Below are positions 35,501 to 45,034 of a stretch of DNA of 64,000 nt, piece by piece. Position 1 is the first letter of the stretch. Each line of letters begins with the position of its first letter. The notes under the pieces were generated by a model. That model was not told the DNA's origin, made no database searches, and was given only the letters and a program-made list of their open reading frames with translations. This DNA is from Paenibacillus swuensis. Lineage in GTDB: Bacteria; Bacillota; Bacilli; Paenibacillales; DY6. The DNA is taken from the NCBI RefSeq assembly GCF_001644605.1, contig NZ_CP011388.1, forward strand, positions 4,693,501 to 4,757,500, in the 5' to 3' direction. Both the position numbers and the translations under genes were made by a program.

Positions 35501-38089
35501 GGTGTTGCTTACAAGCGCCAGCAAGCGGGTTTTGTCCCCCACTTGGAACGTTGTGCGATCCATTTGCAGCGATGTAACGCCCAAATCGGAGATATCCGTA
35601 ATATTGTGGTTATCGTTCCATACCGAATTGCCTTGCCGGGTCAGATTGGATGGCTTCAAACCGTCCGTTCTGTCGATACAATAACCTCCGTGGCATGCGG
35701 GTGCATTCGCCAAACGGTAAGTGTCCCCCGCGAACCAGCTCCAGACGATCCTACCGATTCGATTAGCGCCCGCCACTTCGCGGACCGTGTCGATAACGGA
35801 GGTTACTTTGCTGTTGTAAGGTGAACCATACTCTCCGATATGGAATGAAAGTCCTTTGGCATGGACTTTGTCGATGTAGTCCTGCAGACGTTTCTTTCCG
35901 TTCGGCAATACCGCGCCCCCGCTTTCCCAGCTGTCATACATATGCAGGGCGAACGTAACGTTACCGTATGAAGCAAGCTGCTCGCCATAGGTAAGCACCG
36001 CGCTTTGGGACTCCACAATTTCCCCGAAATTCTGCTTCGTTTCGGATGCGAACTGAGCGCCGTCCACCACAATCATATTGTTAGCTCCGGCCTCTTCCCG
36101 GATCGCCTTGATGACCTTCTCATGGGTTGTTAAGAATTGCGGCGAAAGATTTCCAGGTTCATTCATGATATTGAACCACACATAAGGATTGTCCTTATAC
36201 TTGATGGCGAGATTTTTGTGAAATTCGGCCAATTCCGTCAGGGAAGGTGTTGTCGTATCCGTATAATAGGAACCGGAGAAATCGTGCGCTTCCACCTGAA
36301 CCACGATACCCGCAGCGGTATACTTATCTATAATTTTATAAAGATGGTTGATATCCTTGAAAAAGGAACCCGGACCGATTTTACTGTTCACCCGAATCGT
36401 ATTGAATTTCCATACATCTTTCACTAACCGAATCTCGGAGTCCGGTGTCATATCTCGATTCCAATACCAGTTATAGCCGTCCACATTGACGCCCTTGATG
36501 ATAAATTCGTCTCCGTCCGGATTCAGAATTTTCGTGCCGTCTACATTAAACACACCGGCAACCGTCTGAACGACCGCAGTCGCTGGCGCCGAGATGTTGC
36601 CTGAAGCGTCTTTAGCCCGCACCGATACAAGATTCTCTTTGGCCGGAATCAACCCCGTAAGCGAATAGGTCGTCTGTGTTGTCGTACCCACCTTCTGAGT
36701 ACCTACATAGACATCATAGCCGGTTACTGCGACATTATCGGAAGATGCTGACCATGCGAGCTTGGCTTTGGTGCTCTTCGTATCGCTGACAGTGAGTTCC
36801 CCGGGTACTGAAGGCGGCGCATTGTCCGCATCGGGATCTTCATAACCGTAAACCTCAAATTCAGGTAATCGAATGGTGGAATAAGCGCCCTGCTCAGGCA
36901 CTTGAATCGTCAGCTTCACAAACTTGGCCGATCTTTCGTTGATGAGATGGGTTGTGCTGGATTGGCTGTTTCCGGTTACACGTACGGCTTCAGACCAAAC
37001 CGTGCCGTCCGAGCTCAACGCGATGGTAAATTCCTTCGTGTTATAGGATGGAGATTCTACAACGCCCCCATGCTTGAGTACGAATTTAGAAACGTTATAG
37101 TGCTGCCCCAATTCGACTTGAAGCCAGCCGTTCGCGCCGTTCCCTTGACACCACTTGGTATAGATGTTACCGTCCAGTGCCTTGGCGCCGCTTTCGCTGC
37201 TGTTGCATTGTCCAGATGTTACAGCGGTTTTGTTAAGGGCTACATTCCGCAGAAGAGGCATCGTAGTCACCTGGACACTCTCGCTGGCAGATGAAACGTT
37301 ATTCTCGCCGTCAACCGCTTTTACGGTGAATGCATAAGCAGTGGATGCGCTCAAACCGTTGATTGTAGCTGCGTAAGTGCTTCCGTTCACGCTGGCAAGC
37401 ACTTGACCTGTATTATTCAGAATTTGATAACCTATTACAGCAACATTATCTGTGGATGAATTCCATGTTAAGGTCACGGAAGTATCGGACTTCCCGGTAA
37501 GCCTCAGACCTGACGGGGCCGAAGGAGCCGCTTGATCCCGGTTAGGATCGGGTACACCGAAAACTTCGAATTCATTGATTCGCGCTGCCGTCTCCGTTGA
37601 TACCTGAGCCGGCTGGTCCACGAGCAGCTTTACATATTTTGCGGTAACAGGGGATATTTCGTGAGTAGATACATTATAGGTATTCGCTGTTACGGACACG
37701 TTGTCAGACCAGGATACACCATCGAGGCTTGTCTGAATTCGATAGGCCTTCGTATTCCGGACAGGCTGCTCCCATCCCGCTCCGGCGTGAGCGATTGTGA
37801 ACTTCGTAACGATATGGGTTCCTTCCAAATAGACCTGAAGCCACGAACCCTCCCCCTGGCCGGCGCACCACTTGTTGTTAAGGTTACCGTCGAACGCTTT
37901 CGAAGGTCCCTCTGTGTTTGCATTACATGAAGCGGAAGCTGAGGCCGGTTTATTTAACGCAACGTTCACAGGAGCGGAAGGAGCCTCCGCGTGAGCTGTT
38001 AATACAGGGGCCGACGTGAATAATCCGTACGGAAGCAAATTACATAACAACATTATAATCAGAATATGGGGCAATCGTTTGGTCATCAT
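32534..38089 (-). CDS. Giant secreted multimodular GH5 glycoside hydrolase
   Basis: An exported 1851-residue beta-glycanase. In order: signal peptide (~1-36); discoidin-like module (~40-180); FN3; second discoidin-like module (~280-415); FN3; GH5 barrel (~515-825) with acid/base Glu in NIMNEPG (~643) and nucleophile Glu in HIGEYG (~750); two CARDB-like beta domains (~830-1060); three tandem CBM4/9-like repeats, each starting N-L-x-x-x-x-G-F-E-x-G (~1065, ~1205, ~1348); a discoidin-like module (~1503-1640); FN3; an Ig/HYR-like domain; and a short helical tail. There is no SLH, sortase or dockerin motif, so it is probably released. It shares its catalytic segment (VVQVEAHDFSGSYYTDTTTP) with the GH5 at 48232. 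The GH5 subfamily and substrate are unknown. Start ATG follows GGGAGGTTT. Confidence 0.93.
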   Translation of the reverse strand: MMTKRLPHILIIMLLCNLLPYGLFTSAPVLTAHAEAPSAPVNVALNKPASASASCNANTEGPSKAFDGNLNNKWCAGQGEGSWLQVYLEGTHIVTKFTIAHAGAGWEQPVRNTKAYRIQTSLDGVSWSDNVSVTANTYNVSTHEISPVTAKYVKLLVDQPAQVSTETAARINEFEVFGVPDPNRDQAAPSAPSGLRLTGKSDTSVTLTWNSSTDNVAVIGYQILNNTGQVLASVNGSTYAATINGLSASTAYAFTVKAVDGENNVSSASESVQVTTMPLLRNVALNKTAVTSGQCNSSESGAKALDGNIYTKWCQGNGANGWLQVELGQHYNVSKFVLKHGGVVESPSYNTKEFTIALSSDGTVWSEAVRVTGNSQSSTTHLINERSAKFVKLTIQVPEQGAYSTIRLPEFEVYGYEDPDADNAPPSVPGELTVSDTKSTKAKLAWSASSDNVAVTGYDVYVGTQKVGTTTQTTYSLTGLIPAKENLVSVRAKDASGNISAPATAVVQTVAGVFNVDGTKILNPDGDEFIIKGVNVDGYNWYWNRDMTPDSEIRLVKDVWKFNTIRVNSKIGPGSFFKDINHLYKIIDKYTAAGIVVQVEAHDFSGSYYTDTTTPSLTELAEFHKNLAIKYKDNPYVWFNIMNEPGNLSPQFLTTHEKVIKAIREEAGANNMIVVDGAQFASETKQNFGEIVESQSAVLTYGEQLASYGNVTFALHMYDSWESGGAVLPNGKKRLQDYIDKVHAKGLSFHIGEYGSPYNSKVTSVIDTVREVAGANRIGRIVWSWFAGDTYRLANAPACHGGYCIDRTDGLKPSNLTRQGNSVWNDNHNITDISDLGVTSLQMDRTTFQVGDKTRLLALVSNTGDKKVTGSLQIGFYINDVKAAAVDLNSELMFKESVPVLSPEITLSGQSVNVKAVIEPDSSYGADAKPDNNALTLIVQGQPAAIGADPLVAQVKPLPAKTNYYFGDVVTLEARIDNKGAQAATGGKTAGTFFINGIPVETVESLNAIAPGGSLVLKGTKPVTLTANSAISFVMNNTHTTADGNTTNNALFQYIALKSADHVNLALNPGFEQGDVQWTNWGGRSVVAEQPHTGAKALKVGPGVGGGGQDVVLEPNTTYLLTAWVKHDVTPNAKTEIGVQYRKAAGDPQTKHILYYDHSGDYALQQMMFTTPPSLVEGNLFVWKNSTAANAYVDDMYLTRISNLLSESGFESGLLDSGWVNYGLGFNNKAVVTAPVHTGAHALKLGTMAGGVKKFVPLEANTTYVLGAWLKHDKKPDLPSELGIEMETGAGTPVTQHKAAITNFGDFEYRQVIFTTPGTVTGAGIFLNKTSDDGGFLFVDDLVLTRIPNLLLNSGFESGDSNWSSYGNRTMAEERPQSGTKAVKVGLNVGGGQQDIQLEPNTTYILSVSGQVTSEDGEVHTGVQYRAQAGAEQIKHIIRITKPNAYETKYVIFTTPAEVMDANVFIWKPASGYYAYLDDYVLTPMPSTIYTKPLTDVPTGPQEIVGTVFGSGEAWRTGSGFTAVFDGKTDTYYDAKQADGNYAGMDAGEGNEHRIVTIRFFTLDTSWAAGRAVGGRFQGSNQSPESGYRDLHVIEASPQPGWTEISIADPNAYRYFRYLAPTGSHGNMAEVEFIGEKGEVIPDLEAPTKPVNLHAKEITDSGFTLTWEPSADQGPIAGYDIYNGTFLQQTITGSVYSVKLSGLTPYQEYHFTIQARDLAGNTSEVSDVLKVRTTEYDPPVIQVDGNKGTYNLNETVSITCQAVDELSGVASTTCRNITGPAYLFKWGINSYTFEATDYAGNKVWLTVTFKVTLTWTGLQALVQKFKNQTGQKFLTREQSEIIRKLTDEMNK

Positions 38090-38135
38090 AAACCTCCCTG
38101 GATTGTGTATTCAATTTCAATTCATTTCACCGTAG

Positions 38136-41100
38136 TCAGCTTCCGAACGTAATTTTAATCGTCTTAATTTCATAAGGCTTGATATCAAACCGTATCTCAT
38201 GCTCGTGAACAGGGCCGCAATTCTCCTCCAATAAATTAGTGAACCGCCAATGTCTATAAGGAAACGCAGGAATCAGCTGCAGGTTCGCCGAACTCCCCTT
38301 GTACTCATGAAGCCGCACAATCACATCGGTTCCCGCTTCCGTTTGCTTTACGGTATCCACCCATACACAGTCGGCGGACAAGGTAAATAAAGAAAGCTCC
38401 TCCGCGGCCATCCCGCCTTGAGTAACCGTTACGGGCTCATTTAAAAACCACGCGGCCGTCTGGGTATTTCCATCAGCCCAATCTCCTTCATGGGGATACA
38501 GACTGTAAGTAAATGCGTGCTCTCCCTGATCCGCGTTCGGATCCGGCCAAACAGAGCTTTTGATCAAAGATAATCTCATAACGCTGTCTTTAATGTCGTA
38601 GCCGTATTTACAGTCATTCAGCAAGCTTACTCCGTATCCCCTTTCCGACACATCGGCCCATTGATGCCCGCAGGTTTCAAATCGCGCATAATCCCAACTT
38701 GTGTTCCAGTGGGTAGGGCGGCGAACGTTCCCGAATTGAATGTCGTACGTGGCCTCCGTCGCGCGAATTTGAACAGGAAACGCAACCTTCAACAGTTGCT
38801 GCTTCTCATGCCAATCCACTATGGTACGGAAATCGATTCTTCGTGACTCGCGATACAGCATCATATTTTGACGAATGACGGATTTTCCATAAGTCCATTC
38901 CAGCTTTACGGTTACACGCAACGGCCCTGCTTCAAGGACTTCAATGCAAGTCGCATTCGTTACTTCACGCCCATGCTCCAAGCTGAATATATCGATATCC
39001 CAGGCGTCAAAATTCAACGGTTTATCCTCAAACACCTGAAAAACATTCCCTTTTGACCCTACAGCCAAAACATCGCGTTCAGCTGTACGATCCCAAAGTC
39101 GGGTAATTTGACCGCTTGCATTCCAGCTTAACTTGTAGAAAGGAGTGATCAGGCCATCCTTGGTTAACTCAAAAGCTTCAAATTTCGTCAACAGTTCCTC
39201 GGAGTCGTTTATTGTGCTCTCAAGTGTGGTATAACCCAGAGAAGGAATACCCGGTACATAGACAAGCCAGCCTTCCTCCGTCGGCTGAACATCGAGTTGT
39301 TTGCCGTGTTGCGTCCAACGGACCGACTCGCTTTGTTCACGATATAAGTCATCGGAATACGAATAAGGTATGACCACGTAGTCCGCCCGAATCTGATTGG
39401 AACTGTTCCAGATCGTATAAACCGCACTGTTGTTTTCATTGGATTCAAGGAGTGATGTTACGGCTTCCTCTTGAATTGAATGAACTAGCCCGAAGGCTTC
39501 TTCATACTCAAGCTCCGCATCGGCGTATACCTCCGCAATGGATGAACCCGGAATGATATCATGAAACTGGTTTCGAAGAACAATTTTCCAGGCTAGATCG
39601 AACCGGGCTTTATCATAATGACTCGGTTCTCCCTTGACGAGAGAATTCATTACCCCAAGCCACTCCGCCCTGCGCAACGCAATCTCGATCTGTCTGTTCC
39701 AACGCTTGACTTTGGCTTGACTCGTGTAGGTTCCGCGGTGATACTCGAGGTATAATTCACCGTCCCATACATGGACATACCCGTCGTAGGTATCCACGCG
39801 CTTCTTCAAACCGGAGAAATATTCATCGGCTGTGCCTGTTACAATTTCGGGCAATCCCGGCATCTCGGACAAAGCGCGCCGCATCTCGAGCATGTTCCGG
39901 TTCACCCCCCCGCCGCCGTCCCCGTATCCATAGGCAAGCAACAGCTGGTTATTCATTTCTTTATCCTTGTAACTGTTCCAAATGCCGGTGACGGTGGAAG
40001 CTCTGACATCCCCGTTGTACGTATAGAACCACGTATCGGATTTGGCATCCGGCTCAGGTGTGGTGATGAAATGCACCAACACCTCCGAACCGTCCATCCC
40101 CCTCCAGCGGAAGGTGTCGTGCGGCATACGGTTGTACTGATTCCAGCTGATTTTCGTAGTCATCATAACGGGGATCCCGCAACCGCTAAGAATTTGAGGC
40201 AGTGCCCAACTGTAACCGAACACATCGGGTAACCACAAGTACTTGCATGCTTGACCGAATTCCTCGCGGAAGAACGCTGTTCCATACAGAATCTGACGGA
40301 CCAGCGATTCTCCAGAAGGTAAATTGCAGTCCGCCTCCAGCCACATCGCTCCCCCCGCTTCCCAACGTCCTTCCTTCACTTTCTCCTTGATCTGCGCATA
40401 TAACTCCGGAGAATCCTCTTTAATATATTCATAGATTTGAGGCATCGTCTGGAGAAATTTATATTCCGGATATTCTTCCATTAACCGCAGGACGGTTGTG
40501 AAGGAGCGTTCCGCTTTCTCCCTTGTGTGCTGCAGCCTCCACATCCAGGCTACGTCGATATGAGTATGCCCGACACAGGTTACCGTAACCGGATGCTCGG
40601 TTTTCATGGAAGACAAGGCCAGATTCAGCACATCTAATGCTTCCGCTGTTGATTGATAAAAACGGTCTGATCCGGGTTCGGACCAATCCAGCCTGCTGAA
40701 CGCCCGATCCAAAACCTTAAGAAGTTCCTGATATTCGTATCGGTGTTCATTCAACACATTTAAAGTTTCCAGAACCGCCTTGCCCCGGGTGCACAATTGA
40801 TCCGTTGGGACATCCATCAAACTGAGCTCAAATTGCTTAAACACATGCTCTTGTTCTGTCTGAGGCCCTCCGAACTCATGACCGGACCATAACCTGAAAT
40901 GCAGCCTAAAGCTTTTCCCCTTGCAATCCATGGGAAACAGCACTTCTTTATGATGAATATCCACACCTTGGTAAGGCGCTCCGTCCACATAAAGCAGCGA
41001 CTCAAAACCTCCCAGATTCCCGCCGAAATTAGCGCCAAAGTCAAACCGTCCGGTAACCCTTCCGGTATGCCATGCTTCCGGCACCTCGATTTCCGTGTAG

Positions 41101-41312
41101 ATCCATGCGTATCGGTCTCTCCCTTTCCACCGGCTTCCCGTTGTCCGCGTCTTCCAACCCGAATGCTCTGATGCAGGCGGTGTCCTGAAGGGTTGCCCGA
41201 TCGGCTCTTCCAGCATACGAAACTCATGAATGTGCAGATTTTCTTTGAAACGGTAGCGCTCCAGTTCATTTATTCTTGCTATTAATTTTTTTAATTGGAG
41301 AAACACAAGCAT
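38136..41312 (-). CDS. GH38 alpha-mannosidase
   Basis: A cytoplasmic exo-enzyme of 1058 residues without signal peptide. The zinc site includes GHTHIDVAWMW (about residue 250), the catalytic nucleophile Asp is in WLPDVFGYSWALPQIL (about 364), and the C-terminal beta-sandwich half follows. GH38 enzymes release alpha-linked mannose from imported oligosaccharide. The start ATG follows the stop codon of the permease directly (GGAGTAGATG), so the ribosome site overlaps that stop and translation is coupled. Its place behind the importer genes says the importer brings in a mannose-containing sugar. Confidence 0.94.
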   Translation of the reverse strand: MLVFLQLKKLIARINELERYRFKENLHIHEFRMLEEPIGQPFRTPPASEHSGWKTRTTGSRWKGRDRYAWIYTEIEVPEAWHTGRVTGRFDFGANFGGNLGGFESLLYVDGAPYQGVDIHHKEVLFPMDCKGKSFRLHFRLWSGHEFGGPQTEQEHVFKQFELSLMDVPTDQLCTRGKAVLETLNVLNEHRYEYQELLKVLDRAFSRLDWSEPGSDRFYQSTAEALDVLNLALSSMKTEHPVTVTCVGHTHIDVAWMWRLQHTREKAERSFTTVLRLMEEYPEYKFLQTMPQIYEYIKEDSPELYAQIKEKVKEGRWEAGGAMWLEADCNLPSGESLVRQILYGTAFFREEFGQACKYLWLPDVFGYSWALPQILSGCGIPVMMTTKISWNQYNRMPHDTFRWRGMDGSEVLVHFITTPEPDAKSDTWFYTYNGDVRASTVTGIWNSYKDKEMNNQLLLAYGYGDGGGGVNRNMLEMRRALSEMPGLPEIVTGTADEYFSGLKKRVDTYDGYVHVWDGELYLEYHRGTYTSQAKVKRWNRQIEIALRRAEWLGVMNSLVKGEPSHYDKARFDLAWKIVLRNQFHDIIPGSSIAEVYADAELEYEEAFGLVHSIQEEAVTSLLESNENNSAVYTIWNSSNQIRADYVVIPYSYSDDLYREQSESVRWTQHGKQLDVQPTEEGWLVYVPGIPSLGYTTLESTINDSEELLTKFEAFELTKDGLITPFYKLSWNASGQITRLWDRTAERDVLAVGSKGNVFQVFEDKPLNFDAWDIDIFSLEHGREVTNATCIEVLEAGPLRVTVKLEWTYGKSVIRQNMMLYRESRRIDFRTIVDWHEKQQLLKVAFPVQIRATEATYDIQFGNVRRPTHWNTSWDYARFETCGHQWADVSERGYGVSLLNDCKYGYDIKDSVMRLSLIKSSVWPDPNADQGEHAFTYSLYPHEGDWADGNTQTAAWFLNEPVTVTQGGMAAEELSLFTLSADCVWVDTVKQTEAGTDVIVRLHEYKGSSANLQLIPAFPYRHWRFTNLLEENCGPVHEHEIRFDIKPYEIKTIKITFGS

Positions 41313-42200
41313 CTACTCCTTTACTGAACCAAGCATAATGCCTGTCATGAAATATCGCTGCAAGAAAGGATATACCAGCATAATAGGCAGTAACGTTACG
41401 AAGATCTTGGCGGCGTTCACGGTTCGTTGCGAAACCGATCTCAGCAATTCGATATCTTCCTCGCGGTATTCCTTGGTGGGATCAATCTGAACCACAAGCT
41501 GCTGCACATAGGTCTGCAGAGGATAATTCTCTTCTTTATTCATATAAATCAATCCGTCAAAAAAAGAGTTCCAGTGACCGACCATAGTAAACAGAACGAT
41601 GGTGGCAAGGATGGGAACCGATAACGGCAGATAAATGACGAAGAGTTTATACCAGGGTCCGGCACCGTCTATAGAAGCTGATTCATCCATTTCCTTGGGC
41701 AAGTTCCGAAAGAAGTTAACCATTAAGACGACATTAAATACACTGGCCGCGCCCGGTAACACCAATGCCCAGATTGAGTCAATCAATCCCAGATCACGAA
41801 TCGTTAAGAAGGTCGGAATCAACCCGCCGTGGAACATCATTGTGAAGATACAGAACCACATATATACATTTCTTAAAGGAAACTGTCTGACTTCCCGCGA
41901 TAAAGGAAAGGCCATTAGGGTAATGACGCTCAAGGATACAATGACACCTAACACAACCCTCTTCACCGATACCCATGCCGCGTCAAAAAATTTCTGGTCA
42001 CTGAGAATATTTGCGTAGGAATCCAAAGTGAAGCCTATCGGCCAGAAGGATACGATGCCTGCGGCGGCTTTGGAGCTGTCGCTTAGGGAAACGGCTAAAG
42101 TATTTATAATGGGCGTGACAGAACCCAATGCCAGCAGAGCAAGAATCAGAAGGATCGCGATGTCCGCCATTTTGGAACTCAACGTTTTGTTTTGGATCAT
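41313..42200 (-). CDS. Sugar ABC permease, LplC/YtcP type (CUT1)
   Basis: Permease of 295 residues, with hydrophobic segments from about residue 11 (IAILLILALLALGSVTPIIN) and the EAA-type loop DESASIDGAGPWYKLFVIYL. It ends RYFMTGIMLGSVKE, the standard LplC/MalG tail. GGGAGGGT precedes the start. It is directly followed by the GH38 gene. Confidence 0.93.
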   Translation of the reverse strand: MIQNKTLSSKMADIAILLILALLALGSVTPIINTLAVSLSDSSKAAAGIVSFWPIGFTLDSYANILSDQKFFDAAWVSVKRVVLGVIVSLSVITLMAFPLSREVRQFPLRNVYMWFCIFTMMFHGGLIPTFLTIRDLGLIDSIWALVLPGAASVFNVVLMVNFFRNLPKEMDESASIDGAGPWYKLFVIYLPLSVPILATIVLFTMVGHWNSFFDGLIYMNKEENYPLQTYVQQLVVQIDPTKEYREEDIELLRSVSQRTVNAAKIFVTLLPIMLVYPFLQRYFMTGIMLGSVKE

Positions 42201-42215
42201 GTGCGTACCCTCCCG

Positions 42216-43106
42216 TCAAAATATTCTGTAATTGGCAAAGCGATAAGCCAGATATGATGATACACCGATGAGTATAAAGCTCACCACGGATTTAAAGAGT
42301 CCTATTGCAGTTGCGATTTCGTACTGTGCCTGAGATAGGCCTAACCTGTAAACATAAGTGTCTATAATGTCTCCGGATTCATAAACAACGACATTATACA
42401 TATTCAATACCTGTTCAAAGCCCGCATTCAGAACACCCTGCATGCTTAATGTGGCCAATAGAATGATGGTCGTTGTCAAGCTGGGTAACGTAATGTATTT
42501 CAAGTTCTGCCACCTGTTAGCGCCGTCAATAGCGGAGGCTTCATACAAATTGGGATTAATGTTGGTTAAAGCGGCAAGATAGATAATGGCACCAAATCCG
42601 AAATCCTTCCAAGTATCCGTGCCTACCAAAATGGCCGGGAACCATGCGTTGCTGCCCAAAAAAGTGATGGCATCAACGCCCATAAGGCCTAAGGTTTTGT
42701 TAATTAAACCTTCATTAGAAAACATATCTTTAAACATACCGGCCAAGATAACCCACGATAGAAAATAAGGAAGATACACCACAGTTTGCACCGTACGTTT
42801 AAACCATCGGATCCGAACTTCATTTAACAAGAGGGCAAATACCAACGATGCCACATTATTCGCAATTATCTTCGCCGTTGCGATAAACAGCGTGTTATAG
42901 ACCACTTGAAAACTAAGCGGATTGTTAAATACGGATCTGAAATGCTCAAAGCCGATCCATGGAGAACCCCAGATGCCCGCCACAGGATTAAATTGTTTAA
43001 ATGCCAGAATCACCCCGAACATCGGATAAATACTGAATATTAACAGCAATAAGATACCAGGGAGTAACATGAGGTGGTAATGGGAACGTTCAACTTTGTT
43101 ATTCAT
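42216..43106 (-). CDS. Sugar ABC permease, LplB type (CUT1)
   Basis: Partner permease, 296 residues. It starts NNKVERSHYHLMLLPGILLLL and has the conserved LplB segments MFGVILAFKQFNPVAGIWGS and PWIGFEHFR, and the EAA loop YEASAIDGANRWQNLKYITL. The ribosome site (AGGCTGGTG) is weak. It precedes the LplC-like permease by 15 bases. Confidence 0.93.
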   Translation of the reverse strand: MNNKVERSHYHLMLLPGILLLLIFSIYPMFGVILAFKQFNPVAGIWGSPWIGFEHFRSVFNNPLSFQVVYNTLFIATAKIIANNVASLVFALLLNEVRIRWFKRTVQTVVYLPYFLSWVILAGMFKDMFSNEGLINKTLGLMGVDAITFLGSNAWFPAILVGTDTWKDFGFGAIIYLAALTNINPNLYEASAIDGANRWQNLKYITLPSLTTTIILLATLSMQGVLNAGFEQVLNMYNVVVYESGDIIDTYVYRLGLSQAQYEIATAIGLFKSVVSFILIGVSSYLAYRFANYRIF

Positions 43107-43133
43107 AACAGCACACCAGCCTATTCCGAAAGA

Positions 43134-43172
43134 AAGGAGTGAAAGCGCCCGCTTGCTTCGCTCGCACTCCTT
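43134..43172 (-). other. Intercistronic hairpin after the binding-protein gene
   Basis: AAGGAGTG and CACTCCTT pair, with an inner AGCG/CGCT, in the 81 bases between the binding-protein gene and the first permease. There is no T tract. Such hairpins commonly protect the 3' end of the abundant binding-protein message; that role is inference. Confidence 0.5.
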
Positions 43173-43187
43173 CCCTGATCTGTAATG

Positions 43188-44876
43188 TTATTTCTTTAAC
43201 AGCTCTGTCATTTCTTTAATAATCTGATCTCCGCCTTGCTGTTTCCATGCTTTTACCATTTCGTCATAAGCGCTGATTGGCTTCTGTCCCATTACAATCG
43301 CCGTAATTTCTTTCTTGGTCAGATCGTCCAGAGGCGCCGATTTGGCAGTCGTGGTTTCTGTAGTCAGGTAAATCGGCTCAATATATGCTTTCGGCGTATT
43401 GGTCAAAATTTCAGATGCATCGCCCCAGGCCCGCTGAGCCGCCCAATTGTCTAGATTTTTGGGGTCTGTTTTGAATTTTTGAATACTGTCAAAATGCTTT
43501 TGAAACTCTTCGGTTAAGGTTGATTTATCATTCTTGTCCAGCGCTTCCTTCAACAGTTTATACTGTCTTTCGATTTCATCCTCATACTTGGCTGCCGCCG
43601 CCACAGGCCACGGCAAGAATTTATTGTAGCCGCCCTCTTCCACTTTCTTCTCCCACAGCTCCGTCAGTTCAGGAATACGCTTCAGTTCGAATTCTTCGTT
43701 AATATTAACAAGCTTCATCGCCAGCTCTGGGTGCTTAAATCCTTTCTTCACCACAACCCATTGCCATGAGCGCTGCTTAGCTGTTCCATACCACTTGCCG
43801 TCATCACTCAGTATTGCATATGGTTTCCAATCGGCGTTCGGGTCGTTCTTCATCGTTTCATTCAAAGGATAATAAGGGCCCCACCATACCCATTGCATAA
43901 TGCCCGCTTTACCGTTAGCGATCATTTCGTTGTTTTTGGCCTCATCCTTCAATGCGAATTCCTTGTCAATGAGACCTTCCTTATATAACTCGGCCATTTG
44001 GGCCACGCCCGCTTTGTATTCCGGCGTATCCATTCCGCTCATGACCTCGCCTTGCTCGTTTTGTATCATAAGTCTTGTTGCTTTGTTAGCATAAAAGCCT
44101 AAGTTAAATGTGCGAGGATCATTCCCCACAATGAAACCGGCTGTGTCTGCTTTTCCGTTACCGTCAGGATCCTGGGTTTTGAAAGCTCGCGCGATGTTCG
44201 TCAGGTCTTCGAACGTTTTCGGAGGCTGCAGACCTAATTTATCCAGCCAGTCCTGGCGAATCCATGCAAAATCATGACCCTCGGATTGAACGGATAAGTT
44301 CGGAATCGCCATCAGCTTACCGTCAAAGGTCACATCTTCCAACGCTTTGTTACCCGCCGCTGAATGAAAATCTTTGAATGTGGGAGAAGCATAATCTTCA
44401 TAAACTTTGGTTACATCTTCAATCATGCCGTTCTGTACTAGCTTCTTTAATTGATTCAAATCTCCGACAACAAATATATCCGGAATATCATTACTGGCAA
44501 TAGCCAAATTCAGGCGGTCCCGAAGACCGTTGTTCTCCGCTGGCGCGGTCCAAATCACTTTCGTCTCAATATTGTAATTCTCTTTCAAGTAACGTGTCGC
44601 ATGATTATCCTCGTAGGAATTTCCCTCGGGAAATTTCACATTGGGCCTTGTGCCGATCGCGGTGGTGTAACTGACCGGTTCAGCATATTTACCGAAGGGA
44701 TCCGCCTTTTCAACCGGTGTTGGCGTTTCTTCGGTGGAGCCTTGGTTTGTTGCGTTCTTGCCGTCTGACACCGCGTTCGCATTGTTGTTGGTACCCGCCG
44801 AATTGCTGCAGGCCGGTAAAGCGAGCAGCATGACAGCCAGCGTTGCCGTCAGCCATCGGGAATAATAATGTTTCAT
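43188..44876 (-). CDS. Sugar ABC substrate-binding lipoprotein, LplA-like
   Basis: A 562-residue lipoprotein. Signal sequence WLTATLAVMLLALPAC has the lipobox LPAC, followed by a Ser/Asn/Thr-rich linker (SNSAGTNNNANAVSDG). The length and pattern (KENYNIETKVIWTAP, DIPDIFVVGDLNQLKKLVQN, DFAWIRQDWLDKLGL) match the large LplA-type binding proteins usual beside YesM/YesN systems. First gene of importer operon with LplB, LplC and GH38. GGGAGGGTT precedes the ATG. Confidence 0.94.
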   Translation of the reverse strand: MKHYYSRWLTATLAVMLLALPACSNSAGTNNNANAVSDGKNATNQGSTEETPTPVEKADPFGKYAEPVSYTTAIGTRPNVKFPEGNSYEDNHATRYLKENYNIETKVIWTAPAENNGLRDRLNLAIASNDIPDIFVVGDLNQLKKLVQNGMIEDVTKVYEDYASPTFKDFHSAAGNKALEDVTFDGKLMAIPNLSVQSEGHDFAWIRQDWLDKLGLQPPKTFEDLTNIARAFKTQDPDGNGKADTAGFIVGNDPRTFNLGFYANKATRLMIQNEQGEVMSGMDTPEYKAGVAQMAELYKEGLIDKEFALKDEAKNNEMIANGKAGIMQWVWWGPYYPLNETMKNDPNADWKPYAILSDDGKWYGTAKQRSWQWVVVKKGFKHPELAMKLVNINEEFELKRIPELTELWEKKVEEGGYNKFLPWPVAAAAKYEDEIERQYKLLKEALDKNDKSTLTEEFQKHFDSIQKFKTDPKNLDNWAAQRAWGDASEILTNTPKAYIEPIYLTTETTTAKSAPLDDLTKKEITAIVMGQKPISAYDEMVKAWKQQGGDQIIKEMTELLKK

Positions 44877-44927
44877 TTCTTGAACCCTCCCATGATTAAG
44901 ATCACTTATTTACATTTTCATTGTATA

Positions 44928-44941
44928 AGTAAACGCTGTCA
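44928..44941. promoter_or_regulatory. Possible cre-like site upstream of the LplA-like gene
   Basis: TGACAGCGTTTACT (minus strand) agrees with the cre consensus except at two positions. It lies about 52 bases upstream of the start within a 158-base gap that also holds two related AACGAA-n-TTTCCC stretches (44953-44966 and 44999-45014), possible sites for the adjacent AraC-type regulator. Confidence 0.35.
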
Positions 44942-45034
44942 TTCCGTGAGTGAACGAAGTTTTCCCGTATGTAGAAACATTTCAATCTTTCACGGAACAA
45001 CGAACATATTTCCCACATTCAACGACATCTTTAT

